60,000 nucleotides of DNA from Chrysomallon squamiferum (Eukaryota; Mollusca; Gastropoda; Neomphalida; Peltospiridae): the NCBI GenBank assembly GCA_012295275.1, contig CM022673.1, forward strand, positions 20,019,810 to 20,079,809. Direction: 5' to 3'. The stretch's first letter is position 1. Each line of letters starts with the position of its first letter. Below are positions 37,667 through 51,800 of this stretch, one piece after another. The notes under the pieces were generated by a model. The model searched no databases and was not told the origin of the DNA. It worked only from the letters and a program-made list of their open reading frames with translations. The translations under genes were made by a program, and so were the position numbers.

Positions 37667-40600
37667 TCATTTCTTCTGTTGTTCAACACACTGTTCTGCT
37701 GCAATCATCATGTTTTTTTCACGTTTCAACAAATTTTTCATTTGCTCTTCTTCTTTCTTGCTGCTGCAGATAATAACAAAATGGCTATCTTTTTTTCGTG
37801 CTCTGCCTCTCATCTGGACAAGACCAGTGACAGTGCCAGGCAAATTAAGACAGATAACAAGTTCACACACAGGAATATCTACTCCCTCTTCAGCCACAGA
37901 GGTAGCAATTACAATCTGATATCTCCTGTCATTGATGCCATCAAGAACCCGCTTCTGTTCATTCACACGCATTCCATGATTTGCTGTCCCAGAGCCATGT
38001 CCAACAACAGCAGTTACTGATAGCTTTTGTGATTTCACAAAGCCTATGTCCTTAAGAAATTTACTTAATCTCTTTGCCAGCACTCTTTCACGTACAAGAA
38101 CAAGTGCAATTGGCTTCTTAGGATTTTGCCAGTTAATGTACTCTTTATTTTGTAAAGTAGATAATAGCAGTTTGATCAATGACATTCGTTGTCCATCAGC
38201 CTCAAATTCTGATGTGACCAAAGCAGAATCTTGCCAAACCTTTACAGTCTGATTGAGTTTGTCACAATTCAAACCAAGCTGTGATGCTTTTTCAAAATTT
38301 CCTATTATCTTAGTGTTTAATAGAGGTCTGAGTTCTTCCATGGAACATGGAATACCCATCCCATCCATGTCTTGTAATGACATCATCATTATTAATGTAT
38401 GGTTACGTAGAAAATCTAGATTAGCTTTTATGGCTGTATCTTCACTTTTGGGCTTTAGTAAACCCAAGACATGCATGAAAAGTTTTATTCTGTCAGGATC
38501 ATTTAGCTCCTCGGCACATCGCAAAAGTGTCTCCTCGGTCATTCCTGATACTAGTTTAGGCTTGAAAAAGTTCATGAAATAACACTCCTTGTCTATGTTG
38601 GAGATCTCATTTAATTTTAAGTAACAGTTGACTAAGTACACCATCAACTGCTGACGAAAGTCCTCTTCTTCGTCTGTCCTTGGTTCATACTTGATGTGTA
38701 GCAGTGCATTAGACTGGTGCTTTGCCAGCTGTTCCTTTGCAGGTTTTGTCTCTACAATCTGCACCTTAGCATTGCCAAGGTTGTAAAGTAACTCTTGTAA
38801 CATCTTGTATGTTAATTCAAATGTTTCTTTTCCAGCAGGTGAAGCTGTTAGGCCTAGGAGTTTAGGCCTATTGGTAGGATTAAATGGTAAGTGAAATATC
38901 TCAAGAAGATTATTAAAGGGATGCTTCTTTATACAATGGTGAGCTTCATCAAACACTACCAAACTGAAGTCGGACCAGTGCAACTTTTTCTGGCTAAGTA
39001 AGTTGAAACAGTAAGCTATGAGAAAATTAAGAAACAATTAATGTCAAATATAACTATTCAATAATATAGCTAATTAACAGTAAGTTAATATAAACGTGTA
39101 TTTATTTCATTACTTTTCTGCTGAATATATATATATATATATATGAATGGGTGTATCTGTTTTTTATTATCCAGAAAAAATAATTATATTCCATCTAGCA
39201 AAATAAAACAGAAACACAAATTTATTTAATTACTATTTTTATTATGAAAATAATTTCATAAAGTCTATTTATCATTCATCCTCAGTTCACAAAATATTAA
39301 ATTAGTAAAACCAACAATAACTACAATGGTAAATAATTATATCTTTTTAGATCTCTGTTTGACATACCAGCTACAGCTACAATGATGTCATAATGATAAA
39401 GAGGAGTAGGCTCAGATGCTGCAATACCACCAGACAAAGATGCTATCTTCAGTTCACGCATACCTACTTCCCCATTAGAATTGTCAGGAGACAATGTTCT
39501 ACAAAACAATTCATATATATCTGTGACATAAAATGGGTATCATAATTTACATTCTAGACCATATACTTACAATTAAGAGGAAATACTATACCACAGATAC
39601 ACATATAATACACAATCGTATTCATGAACAAAATACATAATCAAAATACACCAAATATAGGTAAAAATGCAAAGTTAGCATTCCAAAACCCAAAATTTGG
39701 CCTAAACCAAGCACATTTCCACAGAGATCCATGATTTGTTCTTTGTATTTGGTCAGTTGTTGACATCGCTCTATTGTTTTGTTGTCAAAATATACCCATC
39801 CCTCAATTGCCCAGATCACCATTTAGTGCCACTGTGAAATAATGGAAGAATAAAATGTTGTGTATAAAGGAAAAAACACTTTTTTTTTTGAAGAACTCAG
39901 ACACAAGAATGTAGTCGGCTCTTCAACTGTATATGATTTTTAATGCATGTACAGCAACCTATTTATCTGTATAGTATATCAACATTCCAAAATTGACACA
40001 GCACTGGTTCCAGCAATGCCAAGTTTTATATATATATATATATCACAATCTATAGTCTAAAAATACTGACAAATATAATTATGTTTTATTTTTGACAACA
40101 ATTTACATACATGAAAATAGTGGAACAACATATAATGTTAAAAAACAAAAAAGGCTAACTTGTCAGGCTAAAATGTTTAAACCACTGATGTCTTAAATGG
40201 AGTCCCTTCTGTCTCAAACACCCAAGTAAGTCATTTATATTATCAATACAACATTTTTATTCTTTAAAAGAAAACAATTTTGATAACTGAAAAAACAAAA
40301 CATACTAAAAAGCAACAGATCATAATTCTTATACTGGTATGACCATTACCATAACTGACCAGTGTTTACTGACCCACTTTTGACATTTATTTACTCCCAC
40401 AGTCCCATCAAAATCCAGGGGTTGATGTCAAGCACTTTGCCAATCCCTGATGTAAATAGTTTATACCATGTTGAATGATAACAAATGTCAAATTTTACTT
40501 AGTTTTGATGAAATGTCTTTTCAGAAATATGTACATGCAAACATACATTCATGTATGTATCAACAATTTTTATAGTAGCATTAATATTCCCATTTCAAAA

Positions 40601-43600
40601 TTTTAATTACTTAGACACATCATTTATTTTACTTAAACTGTAATGCAACTGCTACTTTGGAAAGAAAAAAAAGTTGATGGGTTAATTCCACTGATGAGTT
40701 TCCTTCCGTGTCTGCTATTGAGACCTTTAATTACAGTTATAATTTATATCAAATACTAACAGTTTTGATTTTGTTTACATATTATGACATTATCCATCAT
40801 AGTTGGTCTGAACTGAAAAGGTTAACTACTTAATAGACCCATTTCCTGTTACTAATGAACAAACAAAATCCAAAATGACACATGAATGCAGACTTAAGAT
40901 GGGAATGGTTCAATGTGATTAGCTAGCTTAAGATCTACAACAAATAAAAAATTTTAAAAGTATAAACAGTCGACATGTTTCTTAGAATTAATTTCAAGCA
41001 CAGTGACTGATCCTGGTCCAGCCAAAACAGTATATATACTTTATATTATATACAATAGTATGTTATATAACAAACTGTTAAAAAATGTATTTCCTTTTAT
41101 TACATATTTTGGAAAGTACTAAGTCATTTCTGGTTTGACTATTTCAGTGGTTTTAAAACTGATTTTTACTTTTGATAAAAAATGTCATTAATGTACAAGA
41201 AAAAACAACAACAAACACACACAGAAAAACACAGACACACAGAGTTCATTTATTCACCTTTTAAACTTTTTATGAGACAACTGTTCTCGGAGGTATTTAG
41301 ATTGCTGTATCACCAATAAAATTTTGTCTACCAGAAAAAGAACAGGTCTGCTTGGGTTTGCTTCCAACATATGGCTAATTGTCATGGCTGCCACAAGTGT
41401 CTTACCAGTTCCTATAAAATAAAGATAAAAAATTATAAAATAAATTACTGTTAAATAAAATAGTATATTAATTAAAACAAGAAAAAAAAAATTCATAACA
41501 ATATTGAAAAGAAGCTGAGAAATGTTACTAGCTGTGATTTCTGCTGTCAGTCAGCAGTGCAGTAATGGCAGGTAATTTTACAGTGAAGAATAATACTAGA
41601 TTCTTTCTTCTTTTTTATTTAACATTTTTTTTTTTTTTGTTAACATATTTTAGCACTAGTCATATTGAACAATGATTTAAACTGATCTTCTTTAAGTCTG
41701 AGAAATACTGAAATTATAAGTGACAGAATCACTGAATTAAACATCAGTAACTATTATCTGTCTATACCAGATTCAATTTTATATTGTCTCAAATACATTT
41801 TATATAATGTTGATGTATTATTAACTTTAACATACAAACACAAGGACACACCTCTATCCCTCTCTCTCTCACTTACTCTTCAATGCCCTTTTTACAAGTT
41901 AAACTGACTTTTCCTTAAACCACTCCTAAGCTTGCATTTGAAATGAAATACAAACTGACCTGTTGGCAAGAAGATTACACTATCGCTCTGCATCACTTTG
42001 CTAAATAGTTCCACTTGGTATGTGCGCGGATTTGTTTTTACTAGATTATCATAAGCTCTATCATATGCTTCATCTTCAGTCAGAGTTTTTCTTACATCTG
42101 GCAAACTCCTTTCAGGAGCCTTGGTGTTGGCAATCTCCTTCTGGTGATCTTTTCCTGTCAGATGTGCTTTGTAAGCTTCCTCTGTATTCATGGGTCGATC
42201 ACACAACAGACAATAAAACTTAAAATAACCTTCAAAACGATTTATTTTGGGTTTTTCTGCCCTTTCAAAAAAAGTAATTGTTTCAGTAGTGCTATCCTTA
42301 TAATACTTCAAGTCTTCCCTTGCCAGATCTGAAACATCGTCAGAAGGAAAATTACCTGTTTTCAGAAATTCACTGCAGTTACTTTCAAAACTTATTAAGT
42401 CACTTTCTTCCACACAATCAGATTTTTTTTCAGAAAAGGGTTCTAAATTTGATCTCATACTATGCTCATAAAGATTTTCATCAAGATTAATTCCTGAACA
42501 ATTCCTGTTTTTCAAAGGATAATATTTATTTAACTTTGTACCATTTTCAGTTACTTCCTCTTTACTTTCATTTCCTGAATCTGATGGCGATGTTGCAGTA
42601 TATGCCTTTGTTGTGGGTACAAGTACAGAGGTTGTAATTTTTGGAATCACCATTTCTTGTCTGTTTTTATTGTTGCTGTAATTTGTCATATTTTTTGTCT
42701 TACCAATATTGTCATTGTTTGTATCAGGATTCTGGTTACCATCTGGGTGTGACATGCTGGATAAATTGCTAGGTGGTGGTCTTAGGGTACGTAAAACATC
42801 ACTGGACTGAATTCCTGTGTTGTCACACTGTATAGGTGGCAAGTCCTCACTTTTAAAGTCAGCAATTACTTGTGTAATTGGTGAACTGAATAATGGAACA
42901 GAGGACTTGAGATTATTTTCAGTATTTACTAATTTACAACTCCTGATTCCATCACAGGTAAGTGTCATTTTCTGTAAATGTTTTGCTGAATTGAAATGCT
43001 GAATAGCACTTTCTTGTCCACTACACTGCAAAAGACATATCTCACAGAACAAAGGATAAGTTTTCCCCAGCTTTTCTTGCTGCTTTCTTTCTGCAAGTTT
43101 CTTGTGTTTCTTTCCATTGATATGTTGTGTTGCATGCAGCCTTGATGTTAGGTCTATGTTGCAAACATAACAATATCCTGTTGTTCCATTAAACTTATAT
43201 TCAGGCTTATTATAATCCCAAGTATTTTTATTCTTTTCTATTATTTTAGTTTCTTTCTCACTGAAGAATATTTGTTTTGCTTTTAAATGATTTTTTCCTT
43301 GAAAATGTTCTCTGGCATGTGACCAAGATGTCAAAACAATATTACAAACATTGCAGAAACCACGAGAACCATCAAAACTATATTCCTGTTTAACACTGGG
43401 CTCAGAGATCAAAATATTTGCTAATGTTCCTGAAGATGGATGCACATCATCTTTAACGCAGTGTTTAATTTTACAAACAGTTTCATTACAAATGCAATTT
43501 TCATTACTTTCTGAATAAAGACTTCTGTCCCTACAGTTTTCACCAATGTTTGCAGCTGAATATGATTGTTGCAAATCACTTAAAGCTGAAATATCTCTCT

Positions 43601-44558
43601 TGCTGTTGAAATTATTTGTCATAAACATATGTTGAACAGATGGCATTGCACGTGTAATATTTCCACCATCAACCTTTAAGCACAAATCTTCATCACTGAG
43701 AGTCTGACAGCTACTGGGAGACTTTTGTATAAAATTGTTTCCTGGCGGCAATTTATTTGTTTCCTTATTTGACAGAGGGTTTTCTTTTTCTGGGAATGAT
43801 CTATTAGGAAACAGATCTGTAACTGCTGACTTTAGGTTTACCTTTTCAGCAACATTATCATCTTTTGTGAAGTCAGTCTGAGGAAATATTGATCTTTTTT
43901 TATGCTTTTCAATTGTAAAATGTTGTTCAGCTGGTATAAGTCCAGTGATTAGTGACATTCCAGGCACAGCTGTCTGAACAGAGACCGAATTTTGTTGACA
44001 TACATTTCCAGCATTTTGTTCGTATGGAACCTTAGCTTCCACTGCCTTCTTTATATGTTTTGCACTCATAAAATGTTCATGTGCATTTTTTGCACTAGAA
44101 AACTGTACTTTACACAAGAAACAAGACAGCTCATTAATATAATTTATATTATTCTGTAATTGTTTCTTGTTGTGTTTTGTACCAGTCAGATGTTGTTGGG
44201 CATGTTGAACAGATGTGAGCTCTATATTACAAATATAACAGAAACCACGAGAACCATCAAAGTCATAAGGTTTGGAACTGCTTGTTGGATGTTCCACTAC
44301 TGGAAAACACGCAATCTGCTGCTCTTCTCGTCGTTTTAATCTGTCAAGATGGGCAGGGCTTGCATTATGCTCATTATGTTGTTTCACAGAATTGCACTTC
44401 ACATGACAAACATCACAGTCAAAAGCAGAAAGATTTGAAACAGAGTTAGCTCTCCTTTTGTGATCTTCACTCATAAAATGTTGTTGAGCAGGAAATGGGC
44501 CAGAAAATTTCTTGTGACAGACCTCACAGAACAGTGGAATTTGCTGACCATTTTCCAT
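37667..44558 (-). CDS. U1-type multi-zinc-finger protein fused to RIG-I/Dicer-type DExD/H helicase
   Basis: Four exons, 44558-41960, 41411-41258, 39498-39368 and 39015-37667, close in frame to 1410 aa. The large first exon encodes eight U1/matrin-type fingers of the form CX2CX12HX5H (first: C11, C14, H27, H33; others near 48, 107, 146, then four more to about 820), separated by Ser/Asn-rich linkers. This type binds dsRNA in JAZ/ZNF346 and ZFR. The C-terminal third is a superfamily-2 helicase: RTYQVELF (Q-like), PTGTGKT (Walker A Lys about 870), HYDIIVAVAAYC, VVFDEAHH (about 982-988), GLTASP (about 1016), a helical insertion typical of RIG-I/MDA5/Dicer, IATSVAEEGVDIP (motif V, about 1331) and QMRGRARK (motif VI, about 1362). 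It ends about 40 residues after motif VI. CARDs, the RIG-I zinc C-terminal domain, PAZ and RNase III are absent. The inferred role is dsRNA recognition in antiviral or small-RNA pathways. Confidence 0.9.
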
Positions 44559-44614
44559 TATTCTCAATGGATAATTATAATGAGAAGATTTATGATAGAA
44601 TAAACATTTATTTG
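44559..44614 (-). other. 5' UTR portion of the ZnF-helicase start exon
   Basis: An acceptor (ctgtttttcag) at 44617-44615 defines the 5' edge of the exon. The frame stays open back to this edge but has no ATG; an out-of-frame ATG lies in between. The ATG at 44558 is therefore chosen. A short N-terminal extension from an unseen upstream exon cannot be excluded. A consensus donor (cta|gtaagta on the minus strand) near 46577 is a possible non-coding first exon. Confidence 0.45.
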
Positions 44615-44617
44615 CTG

Positions 44618-47600
44618 AAAAACAGAATATTAATAAACTAAAACTTGAAATTTTACATTATAATTATTTCAGCTTGAAAAAGAAAGCAATATAGATCTCC
44701 AGTTTCAAAGAAAGACAATTTAAAAAAAAAATTTACCAACAAGATGGTAAAAATATTTCCTTTCATTTGTTTTATCACCACTGACATGAAAAAGGAAAAA
44801 CATTTTCAAAAATCACATTGAGATTAATTCCAATTATATCATTCTAAATAAAATTAATTTCTGTAACTGTAATACATAAAAAGGCAATAATACATGATAT
44901 TCTAACAAGTTAATAACATAAAAATCTTCAATTAAACAGGGTAATACAAATGGTTTCATATTATCAACAATATTTTCTGCTTTAATTACACACAATGTAA
45001 ATCAATTTTGACATCTGAGACATCTGTAACTGACAAACAAAACAATGCTACACACATGATCATTCTATTTAGAAAAGTTGAATACTATTAATATATGAAA
45101 ACATGAAAAGTAACGAATATATTTCACATTTTATAAAACTGCCATATCATGGTAAACTTGTGAATTAATTATAGTTTAATATTATTTACCTGGAATTGTG
45201 CATTAACATATAAAATGAAAAATGGTGAAGATTTAGTTCTGTGTTTCATGGAGATTTCAGTCATACATTACAGTAAGCAGAGAAATCTCCTCTTTTTGAA
45301 GCTGTAATATATGGCTATTTTTTGCTGTAGTTATCAGAAAAACAGATTATTCTTAGTAATGTCTTTATTGAAACAGACATCTGCCATAATTAAACTTGAT
45401 ATGGTGACCCAAGATACAACAAAAAGTTTCACTGACTTAATACAGGCCATGTCTTAACTGGCTTGTCATTCACAGATGGTGTTGTATGAGTAAATGTGGA
45501 ATTATCAGCAAAGTAGTATGCAACTTTTTGTTTAAAAGCATAGTGAAATCATTTTTATATATGCTGGAAAAAACAACTGAAAAATCTTATTATCTATGAG
45601 AAAATTATAGTGGGCCTCTCTGGTTTAGTACTAAGATATTATTCATACATTTCATATAATGGTAAACTTGAAATTATGTCTGCACTTTGTCAGCAGAGAT
45701 TTTTCTCACCTCAGCAGATGTTTTACTGAAAGGCAACTTGATAGTGAAAAGCATATTCTGTTGGTGTTTTTAAAGCGAATTAATAAAGATCAACCAGACA
45801 ATGCTTTAGAAGTGTATTAAGCTGTGACTGTTAAAGGTTTTATTCTTTACTTTTCTTATTTATTTTATATTCTAAATAAAGATTTAGCCTGTATCCATGT
45901 TGTTTACCTGTATTGTCAACCTGCTCTTGCAAAAATGTAACAGGAAGTTATATTATTTCACTGAAAATAACTAAACTAATGACTATACATTTTTGACCAG
46001 TTCTAATACTTGTAGCATTAGATACAGTGGTTAACATTCTGAGACAGTGAAATGCCAGAGCATATCAGAAGGTGGATGTTTCAAATTATCATCTGTAAGT
46101 GCATTTTATTATCCTTAATTGTTGACTTGTATGTTTAATATAAATGAATTAGTAAGTTACTGAATGAACTGTAAAACAGACACATACTAGACATAGTGAT
46201 AACATTCATGAAATAAAAAAATGCACACTCCTTTTATTAAAAAAAAAAAAAAAAAAGCTAAACACTAGTTTTGAATGATCAGAACTTTTTTCATGAACAT
46301 GCAAATGTTAACACCTATGGTGGTATAAAAGACAAAACAGATAGATCTGACAAGCAAAATATTGACCTGTTGGCATGTTATTTGAATTTAAAAAAAAATA
46401 TTTTGTTTAATATATATCTGTCCTAGAGTCAGTCTGAGTTTACAAATCAAGGTTTGAAGATTACCATAATAATAATTATAAAGCCATTTATGTTGAGTGG
46501 TACTAGTAACTATGTATGTGTAGTCCGTGCGTATCATTGTATGTCACTATGTGTGCTTAGTATTTTATATTTTTTAAATACTTACTAGTCGTTAAAATTC
46601 AAACTGAGATTGCAGTTAATGAATCATACGATTCATAATCTGAAAATCGTTCTGAAAAACAAAATGAAACTAGTTTCAATAATTCACTGTTAAAACCCAA
46701 TTTTTTTAAACCGTCTTTCCATTTTATTTAGAAAATAAATTCTGAATCTGTTTATAATATACATTAAAATTAAATTTCATATTAATACACAGAAATACTC
46801 GCATTTTGTGTTTATAATACCTTTGACTTTACAACAAGCCAGGTATTCGGGAATACCCCAACCACGTCTACTAAACCGATTCTGTATAATGGTGCTCCGG
46901 GTGTTAGACACAGAGGGAAACCAGTCTGTCATCACTATTTTTTTTTTTTATTTTTTTGGGGAAATGGGAATTTAGAAATAAAGATTGTTTCTTTTTAAAT
47001 AATTTATATAAAATACTGAATTAAATTATTATTTATTTTAAAACCAAAAGAAATATTTTATTGAAGAGTTGTCTACGTTGTATTTTCTTGATAACACTTG
47101 TTATCTCTCACTTTTTGTTTTTCAGCATGAGCATGTGTGTATGTATTTCTGTTATACACTTTTTATATTACCATTAAACATAATAATAATAAATGACTAT
47201 TTTCCAACAACATTTTCGGCAATTTTATATGACTGAAAGGAATTTAATTAATTCTGCGCTTTCAACCACTTTATTTTGAATGTCACACATAACAAGTTTG
47301 TTATAAAATCGGTCCAAAAATTATCAGATGAAATGTCATTCAAAGAAATCAGTAATAATAATAATTTGATGAGGAAAATAAATCCAATTAACGTATATTT
47401 TACATCAAGACGATCTAGCCTCTGTTATAACAGTGTTAACTGTATAGGGCTTACAGTACGTATAATGGTATGGTGGCAAACATTTATTACATTAATTTCT
47501 CTTTTTTTTTTTTTACCTTTTTAAATGTTTTTTTTTTCTACTCAATACAAGTGGAAGAGAAATTTCCTATATTTTTGTCTGAAATACAATATTTATTGCC

Positions 47601-48792
47601 TTATAATAACTTTCTCGGCAAAACAAACGAAAGTATGACTATAGTTGAAATAAAGCAAGTGACAAAAATCCCGTATTACTATTTTTATATCATCATTCTT
47701 TAGCTGGCACAACAATAACAAAAGGTATTCAAAGGCAGAATTGTCCTTCCTAAAGCAGGTTGTCTGGTTATCCTACTTGTTATAAAACTCAAAATGATTA
47801 TGACTGAAAAGGAACACAAAAAACATTTAAAGCAAAATTAAATATATATTTTGAGATCTACAAGAGAACCAAATAAAAGGGGAGAATAAAGGAAAACTGT
47901 GGTTTTGAAAAAACAAACTTTGCTTAACCTGCAGTTTTTTTTTAGTTGATTATTTTCCTTTGGCTAATTATACATTTACTTTAACATGCCCAATAGGTAA
48001 ATTTGAGAGATCTTTAAAAAATAAGTATAGCGTTACTATTCATTGTGTCGATGTGTTGTTTCTCGTTTAAATCTATAATTTTTAATCTCACCCATGTACT
48101 TCTAAAACACATCTTCCCCTAGTCAGTATTGACAGTGCCTCTTTCAGATCTCCCTGAACATCAGTAAATCACAGGACTGTCAACAAATGATAAACATGTG
48201 GCAAAGGGTCCAGAGTCATTTCTTTTTTGAAGTTTGGTATGTTGGTCAGTTAACAAATTAAAATGTTGATGTCAAGATTTGTCGATATCCTACTAAACAC
48301 TTGGAAATCCATCTTGGTGTTTACTGTGCATGCATATTTCCAAAAAAGAGGGCATTTTAACATTTAGGTTTTAACCTAAATTAAACCTGCTGAAATAGTA
48401 AAAGTTGCATAAAATACACAAAATTAGTGTTGATTTGACAAACATGTAATTAAGTCTATTTTGTGAGGTTGTTAAACTTTAGATGTTGTTTACATATGCC
48501 GCATGTGTATTATGTTACATAGAAAATGCATGCATTCATACAGTATATATAAAGAACTAAATACAGGCTCCTGAAACAAGGACAGTGCTAAAAAGAGCAT
48601 GTGTGTGTATACACACACACACACATACACTTTTCTTTTGTCTACTTCAGATGTTTCTAAAACTTTACAGAAATATTGAAAATGTTCTACCAAAAATTAA
48701 AAATATGAAAGAGAAAGAAAAACAATTAAAACATTTCCAACTTTTCTTTATTTCATCACAGCTTACATCGCATACTACACCTCAGCAATGTA

Positions 48793-48839
<47 letters not shown>

Positions 48840-51800
48840 CTGAATCTATCCAACACATTACAAGTATAATTATTTATCTGGAATAATAATATTTTAAAAT
48901 AAATGTTTTCAAATATTTCTAATGTAGATATCTTCATTCCAACATAATGTTCATCAATGGGAATAATAGCAAGAACATCATGGTTCTGTCGTGTCTGGGA
49001 TGTAACAGTTGTGAACCACAGATGCCATAGATCTCTCTTTTTTTGTTGTGAACAAGTATCTACATGAAAATGGAGATACTTACACATTTACTTACACAAA
49101 TGCACAAACATACACAAACAGATCTAGTATGATAGGTATGTAAGCAGACATAAAAACATCATGTAGAAATACATTGGTTCTTTTTGGCACATCTGGTAAA
49201 CATTCCTTTGTTATTTAACATGAACATGAAATGCTGTATGTTTTATTTTATTAAAAGGTTAGTATATTAATAATACGTACAGTGTGTTATGTGTATTAAT
49301 TTGAAATTGTATATTTAAAAATACATCAAATATTTCTTACTTTGTTTCCCTTCTATGGGAAGGTAAACTCCCAGACTGATGTAATTACACGTGAATGTTA
49401 TCCATAAAAGAACAGATATAACACTGGACCAGTCATGTGGATTACATTCTGATCCAATTTGTAATATGTTTCTATCTATTTTTACCCAAAAGGTTTTTGA
49501 TTCATTGCATTCTATTTTCAAGTCTTCATGTTGTGAAGACATAAAACCTTTTATGATTGTACATCATGAGACAATCCGTACTGACTGAACCGGAAGTACA
49601 GAATAAGATATGGAGCAGTAGCCATCACATCTGAGGACTTCACATAAGAGCTGCTTCATAGCAAGCCTTGACACAAACGATTAATTCCCTAATTGGTAAT
49701 GCATCATACACATTTGTTGGAAGTACAAAGAACGTTTTCTGATGCAAAGGACCCTTTGAAGTGAATATTCTTTAGTGGAACAGAAAAAAAAAAGAAGAAG
49801 ATATATATATATATATAGTATACAGAATATCACCAATATGTTGAAATATTTGATGTATTTTTAAATATACAATTTCAAATTAATACACATAACACATTGT
49901 ATTATTAATATACTAACATTTTAATAAAAATAAAACATAAAAATAATAATGATACTGTTTACTGGTTTCTGGTAGATTCTAATTATTAACTGATGTTCTA
50001 AAAAGTATTAATAGTATTATAATAGAGAGGTTGGAAATCTCTCTCTTGTAATAATAATAATAATAAATTAGCCCCTGCTGAACAGACATATCTATGGAAA
50101 CACACTATTTTGTTTGTATATATATGTGTGTATACCACAGGTGACTAACAAATATCTGTTACATTCAGCCAAATTGCATGCTCACTGATGTGATTACATA
50201 CGATTACCTTTTATGCACTATTTATTTTATTTCATTTTACTTATTTAATTTTTAATATTTTATTTTTAATATTTTTATATTGTGGTTAATGAGTATTGTT
50301 AACTTTTCTGAAAAACCCCCAAATAAATAAATTAAATGTGAATATATGTAGTGCAGGTTTATATTTTATGTTGCTATGAGAGAAAATGTTATTACTGTTG
50401 ATAAGGAACATATTTTATGGCACTTCCTGTTTTGTTAAAATGTATAACTTATACATTCTTAGACTATAAGAATGGACAGTGGAAGAAATAGATAAATAAG
50501 TTTGGGACAAGCAAAATATGACTTGGTTCATGTTGTTTATTTTTTATTTATTTATTTATTTAGTTTGTATTAGAAACTGAACTAATTTTTATAAAATTGG
50601 TATTGCCAATCTCACACACACATACACACACACAAGAACTTCTTTACACATATAAAATTACGATATTGTATATATTTATATTATAACTGATTGTCAATGT
50701 AATGTTTTATTTCAATGCCATAACAGTCATATTACTTCATGCAAGAATTTTTCTCAGTGGAATCAGCATATAATAATAAATAAACATTAAACAAAGACTA
50801 AAACAAATATATAAATAATAAAATAATAAAATATATAAATAAATAAACATTAGTTTTCCACTCACATGTCGTTCTAGACCTAACTGAGTTTAATGTAAAT
50901 ATTTATATAAGAATGACATATGGATGAACGTTAGTATCCCTCAATGACGTATGCTAAGTTATTGGTCACCATGAAAGATATTTCACAAAACTGTTACCCA
51001 AAACTATTATTCAATAACAAAGAATGATGTAGAAAGACAAAGACAGCTTGTGTGTATATGTTAAGTCAAACGCACTTGTGTCAATTTAGTGCATAAACAA
51101 CTTATTTCCATTCTGTTAGTGAACACTAACTGGCATGTCAGCAAGATGACACAAAACTTTCAATACAAAATTATAATTTTTTTGATAATTAACTTTATTG
51201 TTTAAAATTATTATTATTATTTTATTTTTTTATTAATATCCTTTGACTTTTCAGTTTTTGGTTTAGTTTAGCTGTGTATATACAAAAAATAATATATCTA
51301 CAATTAATTCTCAAGATAGTATGTCACAGAGCGTAACTGTCATCAAATGGTGCATCTTTGAAATCAGCAAAAATTAGTCAAAATTTTTGTTTATTCTCAT
51401 TCGGAGGGAGCCAGACAATCACAATATGTCCAGAGCTATGGAAATTAAAGGTGCTAATACATATTCATTACAGTAATACTTCATGATTATATGTTTAACA
51501 GAAACAAGGTGGGATATATCGAGCCAATTGGCTGTTTTGAAGCATGAAATCCTGGCTCTATTCCACACCAGATCTATTACAGGGCTTATTTCTTGTCCAA
51601 CAGAAGATTTTTTTAAAAATGCATGCAGGAAGTAACATTTTATTGACAAGCATTTAATTGACAAATATTAAATATGAATTGCTTTCATTTCTAAATCGAG
51701 CATTCAGAATAACCAAGTAATACTTTTTACAAAATATTCATAATGAAATATTATTTATAAATTAATTAAAACGTATAAAATTATATAAAATATTTAGAAT

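Noticed and set aside
37679-38582. Plus-strand open frames opposite the helicase exon
   Set aside because: They are antisense shadows of the conserved helicase frame, with no splice or start support.
39622-39836. Minus-strand open stretch (MVIWAIEGWVYFDNKTIERC...) between helicase exons 41411-41258 and 39498-39368, with an acceptor-like tttcacag upstream
   Set aside because: It has an in-frame stop directly before its ATG and no phase that joins the preceding exon. Skipping it gives the conserved helicase order without a gap. It may be a pseudoexon or chance frame.
46010-46100. Possible tRNA-derived SINE (A-box-like 'acagtggttaacat', B-box-like 'gtttcaaattatc')
   Set aside because: The B box is too degenerate and no tail or duplication is visible. 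It would need a consensus comparison.
51419-51664. Minus-strand 81-codon open frame
   Set aside because: No motif, no splice signals of good quality, and composition like the surrounding non-coding DNA.
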